From Ligustrum vulgare (taxonomy: Eukaryota; Streptophyta; Magnoliopsida; Lamiales; Oleaceae), in NCBI GenBank assembly GCA_963555705.1, contig OY743172.1, positions 22,629,446 through 22,693,445 of the forward strand: a DNA stretch of 64,000 nucleotides, written 5' to 3'. The position numbers were made by a program, and so were the translations under genes. How positions within the stretch are numbered: the stretch's first letter is position 1; each line of letters begins with the position of its first letter. Below the pieces are notes generated by a model. The model was not told the DNA's origin. It was given only the letters and a program-made list of their open reading frames with translations, and searched no databases. Positions 1-11,838 of the stretch are shown in pieces.

Positions 1-1413
1 GAAAATATTGCAGGTTGAGGTGTGAATACTTCAACAATCTACCCCCACATTACAATACAAGATGTTTTTGAGGTGTTCACTTCAATGTCAAACCGAAACA
101 ATCGCGACGTCGTCATAATGGGGATCTTGTTTCTTTTAACGAATTTGATGTATATCACAGCATACGAGAGGTTTGTTGACGAAAAGCTTCTTGTCCTAGT
201 TAATTCACCAGACATGAAAGTATACCCATGGGGAAATGACATATTCAAGCTCACATTTACATTGCTGAAGCTAGCACTAAGGAACAAACAAGTTACGGTC
301 TAGGGTGAGGGTCGACCCTCAATGAGTTATAGGCTAAATGGTTTCATTGCAGCATTTCAGGTCTGGATCTATGAGGTTCTCCCTATTCTCGAGAGTAAAA
401 TTTGTTGGAAGGTTGCTAGCAGACGACCGAGGATCCTCAAATGGACATTCGAAGTTGATGGTAATGTTCCACCTCTAAATCTGGGCGTTGATGTTTTCAG
501 CCAGCCTGATGTTAGTTTCTTCACTCATTATAAAATTGATATCCTTTTTTTCACGTTGTTTGGTTGACTTCAAAACAAATCTGACATATGCATTTAAATA
601 TCAAATTTGCCACATGTTAAACCTATCAAAATGGTTGCTCAAGTTGCGGAAGCTCTAGATCCACTTTACCTAGCTATGAAGCATAAATCTCATCCATCGA
701 GGCCTACAAAACCCGTGTCAAACCCCGTTTTCCAAATTGATGATGATGATTTTGTAATTCCTACTCATCATCCACCAAGGAATGCTCCCATAACATCTTG
801 TTCAAAAATGGGTGTTACCAAAAACACCAACAAAACAGCAGCAACACCCTTGTTCACTAACAATAGGTCCAAACCTGTACCTCGGTTCGACCAATCTTAG
901 CTGAATGGATTAAGGGAAAATATTCCTGACATTAAATTTGGAGCAAAAGGTATCATAATAGATCAGCCTCGCATGGAGCAGTCGCACGCCGAGCTGAAAT
1001 CAATGAAAAGTAAAGAAATACTCATTGCAGATGACTCCAATGATGAAGAGTGTGTGTACGTGGTTGACGACATAAATATAGATGATGTACTATTTCAGTA
1101 CCCTGGGGAGTAATCACAAGCTCACGGACCTAATTTACACAAAAATGGAGTTTCCTTATCAAATGAATCATTCAGTAAATGCCCAACTGTGAGCTGCGGA
1201 AATATAGTAGATGTTACTGATGTCGAGACATCACTCATCACTGAGCGAGATCCTCAGAATTGTGTGAATGTCGATCGGGAAGACGAAAATAAATCCACGA
1301 AAAATAAGGGGAAACCATCTACTTCAAAGGACAAAGTATCACACTGCAAAATATATATGGTATGGTCTAATCATCTTATCATATATTCTGATTATCAAAA
1401 CATGTGTCTATAG
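1..1413 (+). pseudogene. DUF1985/Ulp1-associated protein, N-terminal part, broken
   Basis: One reading frame runs from the window edge to about 1413 but is cut by stops at 16-18, 301-303, 565-567, 898-900 and 1111-1113; the stop near 565 may instead mark an intron. The segment at 100-560 contains GILFLLTNLMY, then SPDMKVYPWGNDIF, then a phrase with FQVWIYEVLP and CWKVASRRPRIL. This order is typical of the DUF1985 region upstream of Ulp1 peptidase domains in plant MULE-borne genes. The part after 600 is acidic and low in complexity (QIDDDDFVIP; DDSNDEECVYVVDD), as in the linker of those proteins. The stop at 301-303 falls inside the conserved block, so I read this as decay and not as normal gene structure. 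Confidence 0.7.
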
Positions 1414-2600
1414 TTGTTGTAAAATTTGATGGAACCTTCTTTCTTTTTCACGCTTTGTTTTCGACATAATTTTCTAATGTTTAAAAATTGATGCCCTCTC
1501 AATCATACTCCCTGTAGCATTCCCGTAGTTTGGAATCAGAATATTTCTCTGCCTCCCAATTTCTTTCAGCAGGCTTTGGGGCTTGCCAGATAAGTCAATT
1601 CCTTTAACATAAGTGCAATGTATAGAACCATAGCACTGCCATGATCCTTACTGTAGTTGCAAATGATTTAATTAGTACATTCAACACTCCAATATGTGGT
1701 GCTGATGACTGTTTGTCATACGTCCATCATTTTTCTTTCTCCTCTTAGTCTGTGTTCTTCAGGATATTTCTCTGCCTCCCTATTTTTCTGTAGCCAAAAT
1801 GTGAACTTTATTTCACATACATTAGAAAATGTTGGCACCCCCCATAGTTGCAGTTTTGGATGACTAAGAGTTTCTTTTTGGAGGACTTTGGTAGACATGG
1901 TCCTAAGATTGTAAGCAGGCTTTGGCATTGTAGTTAAAAAATTATTTTTCACATGGCATTGCTCCACACTTTTCATCCAATATGTGAGAGTTGATTCATC
2001 TCCTCTCCAAGAAAGTCATCATGGTTAATCAGCGTAATCATGTGCAAATTCCTTTCTTTTTATAACTCCTAACCAATTCAAAGTTTCAAATTATTAAGGC
2101 AATGCTCGTAAATGAATAGAACTTCAATCATTATATACAAGTTTCATTAGAAACAATTATACACAGGTTTCATTACCATCCAGATTTCAGCTTCACTGAT
2201 TTTGTAGTTTCAATCGATTCACTTAGTCTTATGTTCAGCTAGATAAAATTCATACAAATTCCATCTTTTATTAAATGCTTAGATGAGCACTTTGGCAATG
2301 AGTAAATCCATTAAATTTGTTATCTTTCGCAAAATGATTCTGAAACCGCGACCAACTTTCAAGGATTACCCAAACCTGGGTTGAATATTAGATTCGAAGG
2401 TGAACATGTAGGCAATCAATTAAAGAGCCAACAAAGTAATTTAGACAGGATCACAACACAAAGCAAGGGACGGAGGGTATGACATTAATTTTTATCAAAT
2501 TTCATGCCACACATTTATTGGTGTTAAGTCTTCCGTGGTGCAACGTTAATTTTTTTTTTATTACAATATCATTACTGATGTTCTCTGGAATTACATTTTG
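1414..2600. other. Non-coding stretch inside the MULE
   Basis: This is AT-rich sequence between coding-like pieces of the Ulp1-type gene and probably intron or decayed linker. Two similar phrases ending in ATTTCTCTGCCTCCC occur near 1541 and 1766, suggesting a short local duplication. I see no conserved domain, RNA gene or terminal repeat. Confidence 0.5.
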
Positions 2601-4122
2601 TTGAAATTTATGCATGATTAACAGGAATTCTCGAGCAACAGTGCAAATTTTGTGCAAAAACTAGACATCTTATTTAGACAAGCTTCTAAATTAGCATGTC
2701 AGCACACTTTGCTAAAGATGGAAGTTGAGAAAATGCAAAGTTGCGTTACCAGTCAGATCTCATCCTGCCTAGAAGGAATGCAGAAGTTGATAATTTCTGT
2801 CCATCTCATCAGTACCCAACCAAAGTCACATCTGTGCCATTCAGTTCAAATAATAAATCACAGGTAAATCTCATCAGTCAACTATTATTGTAATGCCTTT
2901 TGAGAAAAAAAAAAATAAACATATGATTTCATCCACCAAGAGATGACAGTATAATCAATCAGAATGATAAATCTATGTGATTATGCACCCTTTATAGAAA
3001 AATGATTTGACATCCATTGATTTTTATGTTACCAGGTTATTGAACAGTCTGGTAATGTGCAAGAAATTTGCAATGGAGCTCAACATGTAATATGCAAGGA
3101 TTCTATTGGTTACCGGGGATCTATTGGTAAGGAAAAATTGTTATCTCCGGCATTGAAATGCATCACACCAAATCATACATCAAAGGTACAGATTTGAATA
3201 ATTAGTCCATTTACTCCCCTGAATTTTGCATAAATGTATTTGAATTATTTCCACAATCGCTCATTCTTCCTTTCAGTGATGCTCTGACTTCCTTCTAGGC
3301 AACTGTAGAGGGAACCTTTTTGTACAAGTCCAGCATGCAACGTGACCAACCTGTGGGGGGGGGGGGGGAGATCCAGCTGAGATGAAACAACCTAGCTTTG
3401 ACCTTGGCATTGAAGAGGGGAACACACTGGATGGTTCGTTTGTTCTAGATGATGGACTAGTCTTCACCGAAGAGAATATCAAACAAATGGATGATATTGT
3501 CCTCGAAGTGGTATCTGTTTGCATTTATTCATTAAGTATTGTATCTCTTTTTAAAAAAAAATTAAGATTGCAAATGTTTGAATAAAATTTCAATTTCTAG
3601 TATGATCACATGTCTTTTACATTCCAAAATTTCAGCTTTCAAACATTGGCAAAAAATGAGATTTGAGCAACCTAGCACCACAAACTGATACAAGAAACCA
3701 CGATCACATACCAAAATTAAAGTCTCGTGCAGTCATATCTTCTCATCCATTGACATCATCAACCAAAACTCCCTTCATGCAGACAAACTTCTCTAAAAAT
3801 AACCCTCATAAAAAGTTCAGATCTAATCGCACAATTTCCAGAGAGGTAATCATCCTGTGGTTTTTCCGGGTACATTTGTTGTTTTCCAATTGTAGTTTAA
3901 CTACGCAACTAACGTCTATTGTGAAATGTTTTGAAGATTTCACCAATACCATTTCATATGGACAAAGTCATCAACCTAGAATATGGAGATGTCTTTAAAA
4001 ATCAACAAAGCAAAGGGACCGAACCAGTTCGTGGCAACCATGCTTTTAAAAGTGGGTACACATTTGTATATATGATGTGCATGGACACCCCACTAAATGC
4101 GGACACCAACAAATTCTACTGA
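2600..4122 (+). pseudogene. Middle exons of the Ulp1-type gene, fragmentary
   Basis: Short open pieces lie at 2652-2867, 3382-3520, 3663-3850 and 3931-4122, separated by intron-like AT-rich sequence. The one starting at 3382 reads MKQPSFDLGIEEGNTLDG and is followed by VLDDGLVFTEENI, the kind of acidic linker found between DUF1985 and the C-terminal peptidase in this family. A run of twelve G around 3355-3368 sits just before it and may be a slippage site. I could not join these pieces into one frame, and assign them to this gene only by position, strand and composition. Confidence 0.4.
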
Positions 4123-4239
4123 GATTTCTTGAAACTCAATGATGGGTATCTAAGAGTATTATGTTATCAGCTAGTGTACAAGTGCATGCATTTTATCATT
4201 TTACTAATTTTTAAATATTATTTTACAATTGATTTTAAA

Positions 4240-4880
4240 ATAATTTCAGGAACCTGAACTATGACATTGATCTATTCGAGCTTAGACCTCCCACTTGATT
4301 TGGTCCAATTTTCATTGACTCGGACACGTGGTGGAATGACTTGTATGAGGTTGCACATTCTTTAAATGACAGGGTAACTATTATCCACGTTTTTATTTCT
4401 TTATGTTTAAACCAACAATTTATCTCACATCCTGGTTATCTCATGATGAAGCACATTGATGTCGCATTCTACTTCATTCGAATGCTTTTGAAATTGCAAA
4501 ATTCTTCAAAGTTTAAAGCTATAATGATAGACTGCAACTTCGATGTTAAAATTACAGGAATCTCCAAGGAACTTGATGTTGACTCACGAGCTTTGAACAA
4601 GCATGGGTCTTTGTATGGGTATGTAAATGGGACCAAGATTCAATTCAATATCCCTTGGAAAGAAGTGGATCACATCCTGATACCCATGTGGATACAATCG
4701 CCAAGTCACTGGATTCTAGCTCATTTTGACATGAATAATTGGCGCCTAGACATCTACAACTCTTACAATAAAATAATAAAGAGCAGCGTCGTATATAAAA
4801 CTATTCGGCCCATGAGAATTGCATTACCAATATTGGCTAGATCAATGAGTGATGGAATCCGCATTCTTCTGATGAAATAG
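4240..4880 (+). pseudogene. Ulp1-like C48 cysteine protease domain, truncated
   Basis: Ulp1/SENP proteases cleave SUMO or related modifiers using a His-Asp-Cys triad. The 179-residue open segment 4341-4880 carries the first half of this fold. HIDVAFYFIRMLL matches the phrase that opens the domain, and SPSHWILAHFDMNNWRLDIY supplies the catalytic His (HW) and the Asp before the I-Y-N-S strand. The frame then stops at 4878-4880. The following Gln and the Gly-Asp-Cys-Gly block with the nucleophile are not found downstream, so the enzyme would be inactive. The region 4240-4340 looks like the preceding exon but has stops. No helper for peptidase activity is visible; in MULEs the role of these proteins is unknown. 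Confidence 0.7.
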
Positions 4881-5916
4881 AAAAATATTTCTGTTGACAG
4901 CAACATAATTTTTTACATCAGATTAACATTAAGCAAGTTTCATCATTAATCATTTATAATAATTGGAGCATTAACCATCATCCATCCATTACATTACCTC
5001 CTTAAATTGACTATCATCAGCTATGGACAAACATCTGTGACAAATTATATATCATCAGCAATGGACTAACCTCTTTAGTATGAATATAATTCACTTACTT
5101 TTCTCATCCATCTCAAATAAATTATGAAGCTCATAAATCTTCAAATATGATTTAACTAATCAAGTTTGATAACACAGGGAAAAACTACCTCATCTTGCGG
5201 GAGAACACAGTGGAAATTATACTCTACTTGTTTCTGGATCCAAAGTCAATTTAATGAAGTTCAAAACTTTATAATTTATTAACTATAGTGTCATTTCCTG
5301 TTCTATTCTACATTTACTGATTTTTGGAGAATATCATTTTAAATTATATTTGATATGATTCAAAATATGTCCTCTTACATTTTCTTAGAGGAGGGTAGGA
5401 ATAACTAATAGCTGTGCTGGTACATCATTCACCATCCTATTCTTTATGTTTGTGTGTCTGTAAGTGTAACTAAATGTTGGTAACACAATCAAACTTTCGG
5501 ACATCATTTCTAAAGATAACTTTGTCTAGGGAGCTGCATATAACATGACAATAAAAATAATTTAAATTCTGTTACACATCAGTGCAATGCCTTTAAGTTT
5601 GAAAATACTAAAATAAACATCAGTGCAATGCATTTATCATGTCATTGAATCAAGATAGGGTAAATTAACATTCCATAGAATAATAAATCTAAATGAAAAT
5701 TTATAATTTCAATGAAGTTGCAATGTAGTCAATGCCTCCTAAAGCAGAATGATATCTATCCCACGACCGATTGCGCTTTCCGAATCATCAACCTGTACAC
5801 AAAGCATTTTTTTGGTTAAAATATTTTTTTGATAAAATAATTGAAAAAAAATTTTAAAAAAAAATGGATGTGCCAAACAACAATGGGTAATATATTGTAT
5901 TTTTGCAATTACCTGA
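4881..5916. other. AT-rich spacer between the two convergent MULE genes
   Basis: This is the intergenic stretch between the 3' end of the Ulp1-type gene and the 3' end of the transposase. It contains poly-A/T tracts (around 5808-5870) and no open frame with a recognisable domain. A phrase like ACATCAGTGCAATGC occurs twice (about 5576 and 5619), a short local duplication. Confidence 0.5.
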
Positions 5917-7945
5917 TCAAGGTTTTCTCCTTTTATTTTTATTTACATTTCTTGACGAAATGGGATTCTGACATGTCCTACTGTTATGCCCGAAATCATC
6001 ACATTTTCCACATCGAGTTCTCTTCTTGTACTCGAGATAAGATCTGAATCTACTTTCTTTCAGTCTTCCAAGTCCAAGCTTTTTCATTGGTGCGAGCACC
6101 ATCTTTTCCTTCACATCAACCGGTATATTCCAGCATCCTTATTACCAAGTGGGTACATAGGTATACGGTATGCTGCCAGGTACTCTTCCTTACTAAAATA
6201 TTTTGAACAGTATTCTAATGTTCTGTAGTTTTGCAAGGAAATCACAGCAACTGCATGCGCACATGGGATATGGTCGAGTTGGAACCGTCTGTACGAACGT
6301 GTCCTTTCATCCATGTCCACCACATACGTTGATTTATCATCATTCACTTGGTATAGTGTGTCACTTGAAGGGTGGACCTAAAAAAAAATAACTCAGATAA
6401 CGACATTATTATTTTAACATTTTTTCAATATATAACATTTCACTCTACATAAGTTAATAGACAGGCATTATTCTAGCAAAAAAAAATTTAATTAGCTCAT
6501 CTAACCCGTAATCACCTTGACATGTAAATCATTTCTTTCAACATCTTGTCATGACGCCTACCAAGGCTTGTAAAAGCTGACATAGCATCCTTTAAATTTT
6601 TGGAAAACCATTTCTGTATTGTGCACCTAAGACACTCAAAGAGGGCCTCAATGGGATAATTCTTAGCATACTTAATCGTTGAGTTAACAGATTCTGCAAT
6701 GTTTGACGTCATAGTAGAGTATCTATCTTTCGTCATGTGCGATCGTGACCATCTCTCGAACCCAATATCATTCTACATATGATAAAAAAAATCCATTAAA
6801 ATTTGCATATATATTAGTACGAACGACTTAGAAGGAAGATACAGATTTCAAAAAATTATTACCAGATATCCCCGGATGCCAGGGTCAATCGCATCCAGTC
6901 TTTCATGTGGATGTCAAATTCTGCTACCGTGTAAGCTCTTGAAGCAGCCATAAATGGATGTCTCATACCTTTTCTTTTCTTCCCAAACTCTTTCTTTAGA
7001 TTTTGATGTAGGTGATAGGTACATGCTGCATGAAATGCGTCTGGGAATACCAGGTCAACCGCATTTGTTATACTAGATGACGATCAGATACGATGCATAG
7101 ATCATTCCGATCACCATATGCTTCTTTCACCTTCGACAAAAACCACCCCCATGCATCATTGTTCTCTGAATCCCCCACGCCAAACGCTAAAATGAATATG
7201 TTATTGTTCGCATCTTGTGTGCATGCAGTGAATAGTGTACCTCCATGCTTACTCGTTAGGAACGTCCCATCGACTACAACAAATGGTTTGCAGTGCATCC
7301 ACCCAGATATAGACGCCCCCAAAGCTACAAAACTAGATACAAATCTCCCTTCTGAATCAACTTTTATCCCAGTAATAGAACCGGGGTTGGAAACTTCCAA
7401 TTTATGCATGTATGAAGGAAGATTTTTGTATGACTCGTGTGGATCCCCTCTAATCATATATATTGCGTGCTCCCGTGCATGCCAAGCTTTATCATAACTC
7501 ACCACTACGCCATACGTATGATGCATGTCTTCAATGATGTCACGAGGTGTGTAGATTCTTCTCGTTGAAAGAAACTTGTGCTTCACACAATTAGCAATTA
7601 GAATACCGGTAGCCTGTCTGTGATGCACAATGGCGGGTCGAATGAGCATGTATGTTTAACATTCATATCCCTTATTTTGAAGTTGCCAACACAACCAGTT
7701 CTCGAGGATTTCAAGCTCCATGTGCACTCCTTTTCAATACATTTCACCCAATAGAAATTTGTGTTAGACTTCACCACACGGTATTGAAACCTGTTTTCAA
7801 TTGCCAACAACGCCAAACTTGTAACAAGAAAATCCTTCGATCTAAAAACACTGCTCTTAGTAACCCCTTCAAGACTAGGGGTTGTTATTAACATATGAAA
7901 TGCATCTTCGACATCGTCACTTCTCATTTCCACACGCTCAGCCAA
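5917..7945 (-). pseudogene. MULE transposase (MuDR N-terminus, DDE core, SWIM finger, zinc knuckle), broken
   Basis: Pieces of one Mutator-type transposase follow each other on the minus strand. 7945-7598 is the MuDR N-terminal domain (FYWVKCIEKECTWSLKSS, then VKHTC). 7649-7068 is the start of the DDE core with VVVDGTFL (first Asp) and DLCIVSDRH (second Asp). 6736-6512 has SNIAESVNSTIKYA, the usual block after the core. 6347-6111 is a SWIM-type finger ending DHIPCAHAVAV. 6114-5917 is a CCHC knuckle (CGKCDDFGHNSRTCQ). The N-terminal and core pieces overlap in different frames near 7625-7649, and the core frame stops at 7068 although related coding continues, so there are at least two frameshifts. 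No in-frame ATG lies at the extreme 5' end of the open frame; the first ATG is near 7927. Inactive remnant. Confidence 0.8.
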
Positions 7946-8466
7946 TTCTTAGTAAATGAAAATCGAATGAGACTAACTTATTAATAAGCGAAGTTGTAAA
8001 TGACCACGATGAAATTAATTAAATATTTAAATACAAATATAAAATAATTAATAATAATGCATTTAAAACTCATGATTCATCCTACAAGTTTACAATATTG
8101 CCATGTTCGAAAAACCATCTAGGTCATTTGTTTCCTATTTTTGCTTATGAATATCTTCCGTTTCATGGAGAATCCTATACTTTCTTTGGGGTGAAAGGAT
8201 TTTCGAAATCCTTGATCTTGGTATATTCGGTAGAAATTTATTTCAGATTATTGGCTCACTTCTCGAGGTCTGATGCTCCTAGATAAGGCTCTTGAAAAAT
8301 AATTATTATTGTAGAACCGAATTAGAACCGAAATCGAATGGTTTGGTTCTGGTTTTATTCTTGCGATTCAATGGAACCGAATGGTTCCATTTTACAAAAA
8401 CCGAAAAAGTATGGTTCGGTTCCGGTTCTTAAGATACCCGGACCGAACCACCCGACCTCACCCCTA
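7946..8466 (-). repeat. Terminal region of the MULE with AACCGAAC subterminal motifs
   Basis: This 520-base stretch separates the transposase start from the element tip. Read on the minus strand it shares long near-identical blocks with 53005-53560, for example GATCAAGGATTTCGAAAATC and TAATTCGGTTCTACAATAAT. Several copies of GGTTC/GAACC lie within the outer 160 bases; such subterminal arrays are often transposase binding sites, though that is inferred here. Bases 8467-8474 (TTATTATT) begin the flanking DNA. Confidence 0.7.
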
Positions 8467-9169
8467 TTATTATTTGTGAACACAGTATAAAATGTAGAAA
8501 TCCATACCAATATTCTTTGAGTTTGAATGATGTTCTGCAACCAGAACTTAATGCTCGTTTCAGCTAGTCAGTGAAAACGCAGTAGCAAGGTGCTTTGATG
8601 CTGATTACAGATATAGAATTAATATGAAACAGAGTTGATGAATTAATATAGCTTTTTCTTCTTTTCTTTTTTTTAATAAAATTTAATTTAATTCCATGAT
8701 TCTATTGTTCAAAATCATGGCAAATTGAAGAAGATTGATACCTGATAATGAAATTAAAAAATGACGTCGGAACGATTTCCACAAAGTATATTCTCTCTCT
8801 ACAGGTTTTGCATTTTCTTCAATGGGTGTGTTGAATGTTATTGTTCAGTTATGATTTTTGCGTATGAAACTAATTCAAATTACTTTCATTTCAAATTTAA
8901 TATAATGCTTAATTAGTTCCTGATTAGTAGGATTGCAGTTTTTTTACAATTTCGTGATTTCAAGGTGATATATTTACGGTTAAATTATTTAGTATGTCAA
9001 TTATCATAATCCGGTTTCATTACAAGACATCAGTCCAAAGTCCCCAAATAAGAATCTAGGGTTCTTGTTCGGATGTAAATGGAGAGAAAAGGAAAGGGCT
9101 CAAATGGAAAGAAGCGTAAAATGCTAATGGGCGAAACAGTTGCTAAGGCTTATAAAAATGCCCAAGCAA

Positions 9170-9221
<52 letters not shown>

Positions 9222-9694
9222 TGAATTAAGGAACGAACGGTGCAGCAAAAATTGTGCTTGAGCCAATGAATGGTCTCTATGTGACTTAATTCACAAGTGA
9301 GTCCTTTAATCTATAGGAATATATGCTTTTAAAGTAGTCTAGAGAGGCCCTCAAACCTACAAATAGGAGAGGTTAGAGATTTTTTGAAATGTGAAGGAAG
9401 GTTTATGGGATAGATTTTTGTCATACGTATGACTTTCATTTACCAATTGTTTACTTATGAAATCTTTACGAGATCTGATTCTTGTCACAATTACATCTTA
9501 TTATTAACAAACACGACATGATGAAGTTAAATCGATCTTTGTATAAACATTTTACGAATTGCAAGTTTTGTTTATACAACAGAGTTGAGGTTAACATCCT
9601 GATACGAAGGTTTATATTCAAACTCGTCGTTGAGTATGTATCATCTATTTCAATTGATAGAGGTTTTTTGAACCGGTCTTCTCCAAACCACATA
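8467..9694. other. Gene-free flank with an (AAT)n microsatellite
   Basis: I see no domain-bearing ORF here. A plus-strand 31-codon frame at 9078-9173 (Lys-rich, ending KNAQAK) runs into the microsatellite and is unsupported. The stretch 9480-9690 is ordinary AT-rich sequence that flanks the Copia element. Confidence 0.5.
9168..9222. repeat. (AAT)n microsatellite
   Basis: About 18 uninterrupted AAT/ATA units, seen directly. Confidence 0.95.
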
Positions 9695-11803
9695 TGTTAC
9701 GGATTTAGGCCTCAAGATCAACCACAAAGAATCACAACAGGTATTAAACACAAAATACCCAAAAACTTTATTAAAGCAACTGATCACAAAAATATCAACA
9801 AGTTTTACAAAGAAAATATCAGAAACTTGAAGAGATCAAACAAATTCAAAAATCACACAAATATACAAGTTTTACAGAATAAGAATCTGTAAAATAACCA
9901 CTAAGATATAACCCTGATTTATCACTAAGAATCAGGAACCACAAAGGAACAATAATATGCGATTGAGAGATGAGTTTTCTCTCTGATTTTCGAAGAATAG
10001 GGAAAATCGCCAGAGAGAGAAAGGAGAGAGATCAGAGCGTGTTCTGGAAGAATGTACAGAAGATGAAAAGTCGTATGCCTTTTCATCTCAAATGAACGGC
10101 ATAGATCAACTCTTCAAGGATCAAAGGCTGAAAATCAGACGTCTGGCCTAAGGGATAAGGTCTGGTATTCAACTGGGCTACCGGACCCTGGGCTCAGTGT
10201 TGAGTGCATTTTACATGCATATTTCATATATTTTTAGTAATACTTTTGGAGTAATTTGGACAAATACCTACTTAATTGTGCATATTTTGTGGGTAAATAG
10301 GTTTAACAATCAACTTCATAGAGAAAGCACAAGAAAGAAGCTAAATGGATGAATACTTGAAGAAATTGAGGAGAAAAGAGTCAAATCCATCAAAGAGTCA
10401 AAGTATGGGGACCAAGTTGATCTACATTGAAAGTCGGAGGACCCAATTGCAAATCATCAAAAGAGGATCAAGCTACAAAACGTCACTCAGGTCAACCAAG
10501 CGATCGCGTGGTTACGAACATGTCGCGTTTGCGAAGTCAGGCATAAACTCAACCCGAGAGTTTTTACCTCAACCACGCGATCGCGAGGCATTCAGCCACC
10601 CGGTGCGACCCGATTCGGCTCAAATGCTGAAGGACGCGGATCTAGCGATTTTTGGGGGTTTTTGATGTGGTTTTGGCCAAATTTTGAATCATTCTTTCCT
10701 CCTTTTGAAGTCAAGAAACCCTAGGCTCTCTCTTTCTCTATTTTTATCTCATTTTCATCTTGTAATTTCTCTTGATTTTGTATAGTTTAGTTGATGAATA
10801 TTGATTAAGGGGAGAAATACCAAAGTCATTGTGGAAGAATAGTGATATTGTGAAGCTTGGATCATTGGTTGAGGGAAGTATTTATTGCTTAATCCTCATA
10901 TTTCTCTATTTACTTTAATCCATTGTTGAAATGATGTATTTAATTCTTGAATTTCATTGTTATTTCATCATGGGCTAAACTATTTTGTGTTGGGATTATT
11001 GATAAAGCTTGACCTAGCTTAGTTGATTTTTATGCTTGTATTAAGAATTTAAGCTTTTTATTATCTTGTGCATTTATTGTTGTATTTATTGACTAGCATT
11101 TATTGTGGCCACATTTATGTTAAGGTTTCATGGGATGTGCAATTATTGAGAAATTGTTGTGTATTCTAGATCAATACAATATTTGCTCTAGGTTCTTGTT
11201 TAGGATAGAGATATACCTAAAACCCTAGATGACCCATTGAGCTATTTTCACAAAAGGTTTAATGCAATTTGTGTGTTTTTAATCGACGTAGAGATATAGT
11301 AGGTTAATGCCACTAATTAGGGTTGATTTCACTCGAGAGAGGTAATTGACTAAGCTTGAAAAATTGGGTCTAACATGATTAATGAAGTGCATTTCTATTT
11401 GCTTGTTGAGAATTCAATTAGGTAATGGTCAAGTGAAATCAAGAATCCCAACACTCCTTTATCATCTATTCATCATCATTTTTCTAGTTATTTATTTACA
11501 ATTGCAATTTTTATTCCAGTACGAGAACATTCCCAAACAAATCTTTATTGTGTGTGTTTCTTGTTAAAATTAATTATACTAGAGTGTAGTTAAAATAGAC
11601 AATCCTTGTGGGATCGATAAACTGGACTCAATTAATCCACTATTACTTGTATGCGACTCGTGCACTTGCGGTGTGTTTCTAGCGAACACTCAGCTTTGGA
11701 CTTCAGTAATGGGCCAATTGTATATGGTCCAGCTAATTTATTAATGCTTCAGAATATGGGCTTCATCAAAGATTCCGATCCAATTGCTTTTGGGTTGATC
11801 CTA
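9695..11803 (-). repeat. 3' LTR of the Copia element, interrupted
   Basis: 9695-10197 and 11694-11803 together match the 612-base LTR at 17744-18355. The outer edge begins TGTTACGGATTTAGG on the plus strand, and the inner edge shares TTTGGGTTGATCC with the other LTR. The interruption 10198-11688 is a separate element. The LTRs differ at scattered bases (for example AACGGCATAG versus AACGACATAG), so this is not a recent insertion. Confidence 0.88.
10198..11688. mobile_element. Solo LTR (probably Ty3/Gypsy) inside the Copia LTR
   Basis: The insertion starts TGTTGAGTGC, ends TCTAGCGAACA, and is flanked by a perfect 5-bp duplication CTCAG (10193-10197 and 11689-11693). TG...CA ends, a 5-bp target duplication and 1491 bases without an internal coding region fit a solo LTR left by recombination. 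The last 120 bases (CCTTGTGGGATCGATAAACT and CTCGTGCACTTGCGG) resemble the end of Athila/Tat-type Gypsy LTRs; that assignment rests on recalled family features. A stretch near 10498-10590 has several GCGATCGC-like palindromes. The 106-codon ORF at 10345-10665 shows no domain and I do not call it a gene. Confidence 0.85.
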
Positions 11804-11838
11804 TGGAGCAGCATGACCTGCAAAATAAAATAGCAGTA

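Larger units (their letters stand above)
1..8466 (-). mobile_element. Ulp1-carrying Mutator-like element (left end outside the window)
   Basis: A large transposon covers the start of the window. Its transposase lies on the minus strand (about 7945 to 5917) and a Ulp1-type protease gene lies on the plus strand (about 1 to 4880), so the two genes converge. This arrangement matches plant MULEs known to carry ULP1-like genes (KI/Kaonashi type). The right terminus is placed at 8466 because the last 520 bases are closely related, in reverse orientation, to the first 560 bases of an element at 53005-53985 that has clear target duplications. Read on the minus strand the terminus starts TAGGGGTGAGGTCGGG and is followed by repeated GGTTCGGTTC-like motifs. 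The other end lies before base 1, so the full length and the target duplication cannot be seen. Both genes are broken, so the copy is not autonomous. Confidence 0.75.

Noticed and set aside
7093..7497. 134-codon plus-strand ORF
   Set aside because: It is the antisense of the conserved MULE transposase core.
10345..10665. 106-codon ORF
   Set aside because: Inside a solo LTR, no domain, no sign of splicing.
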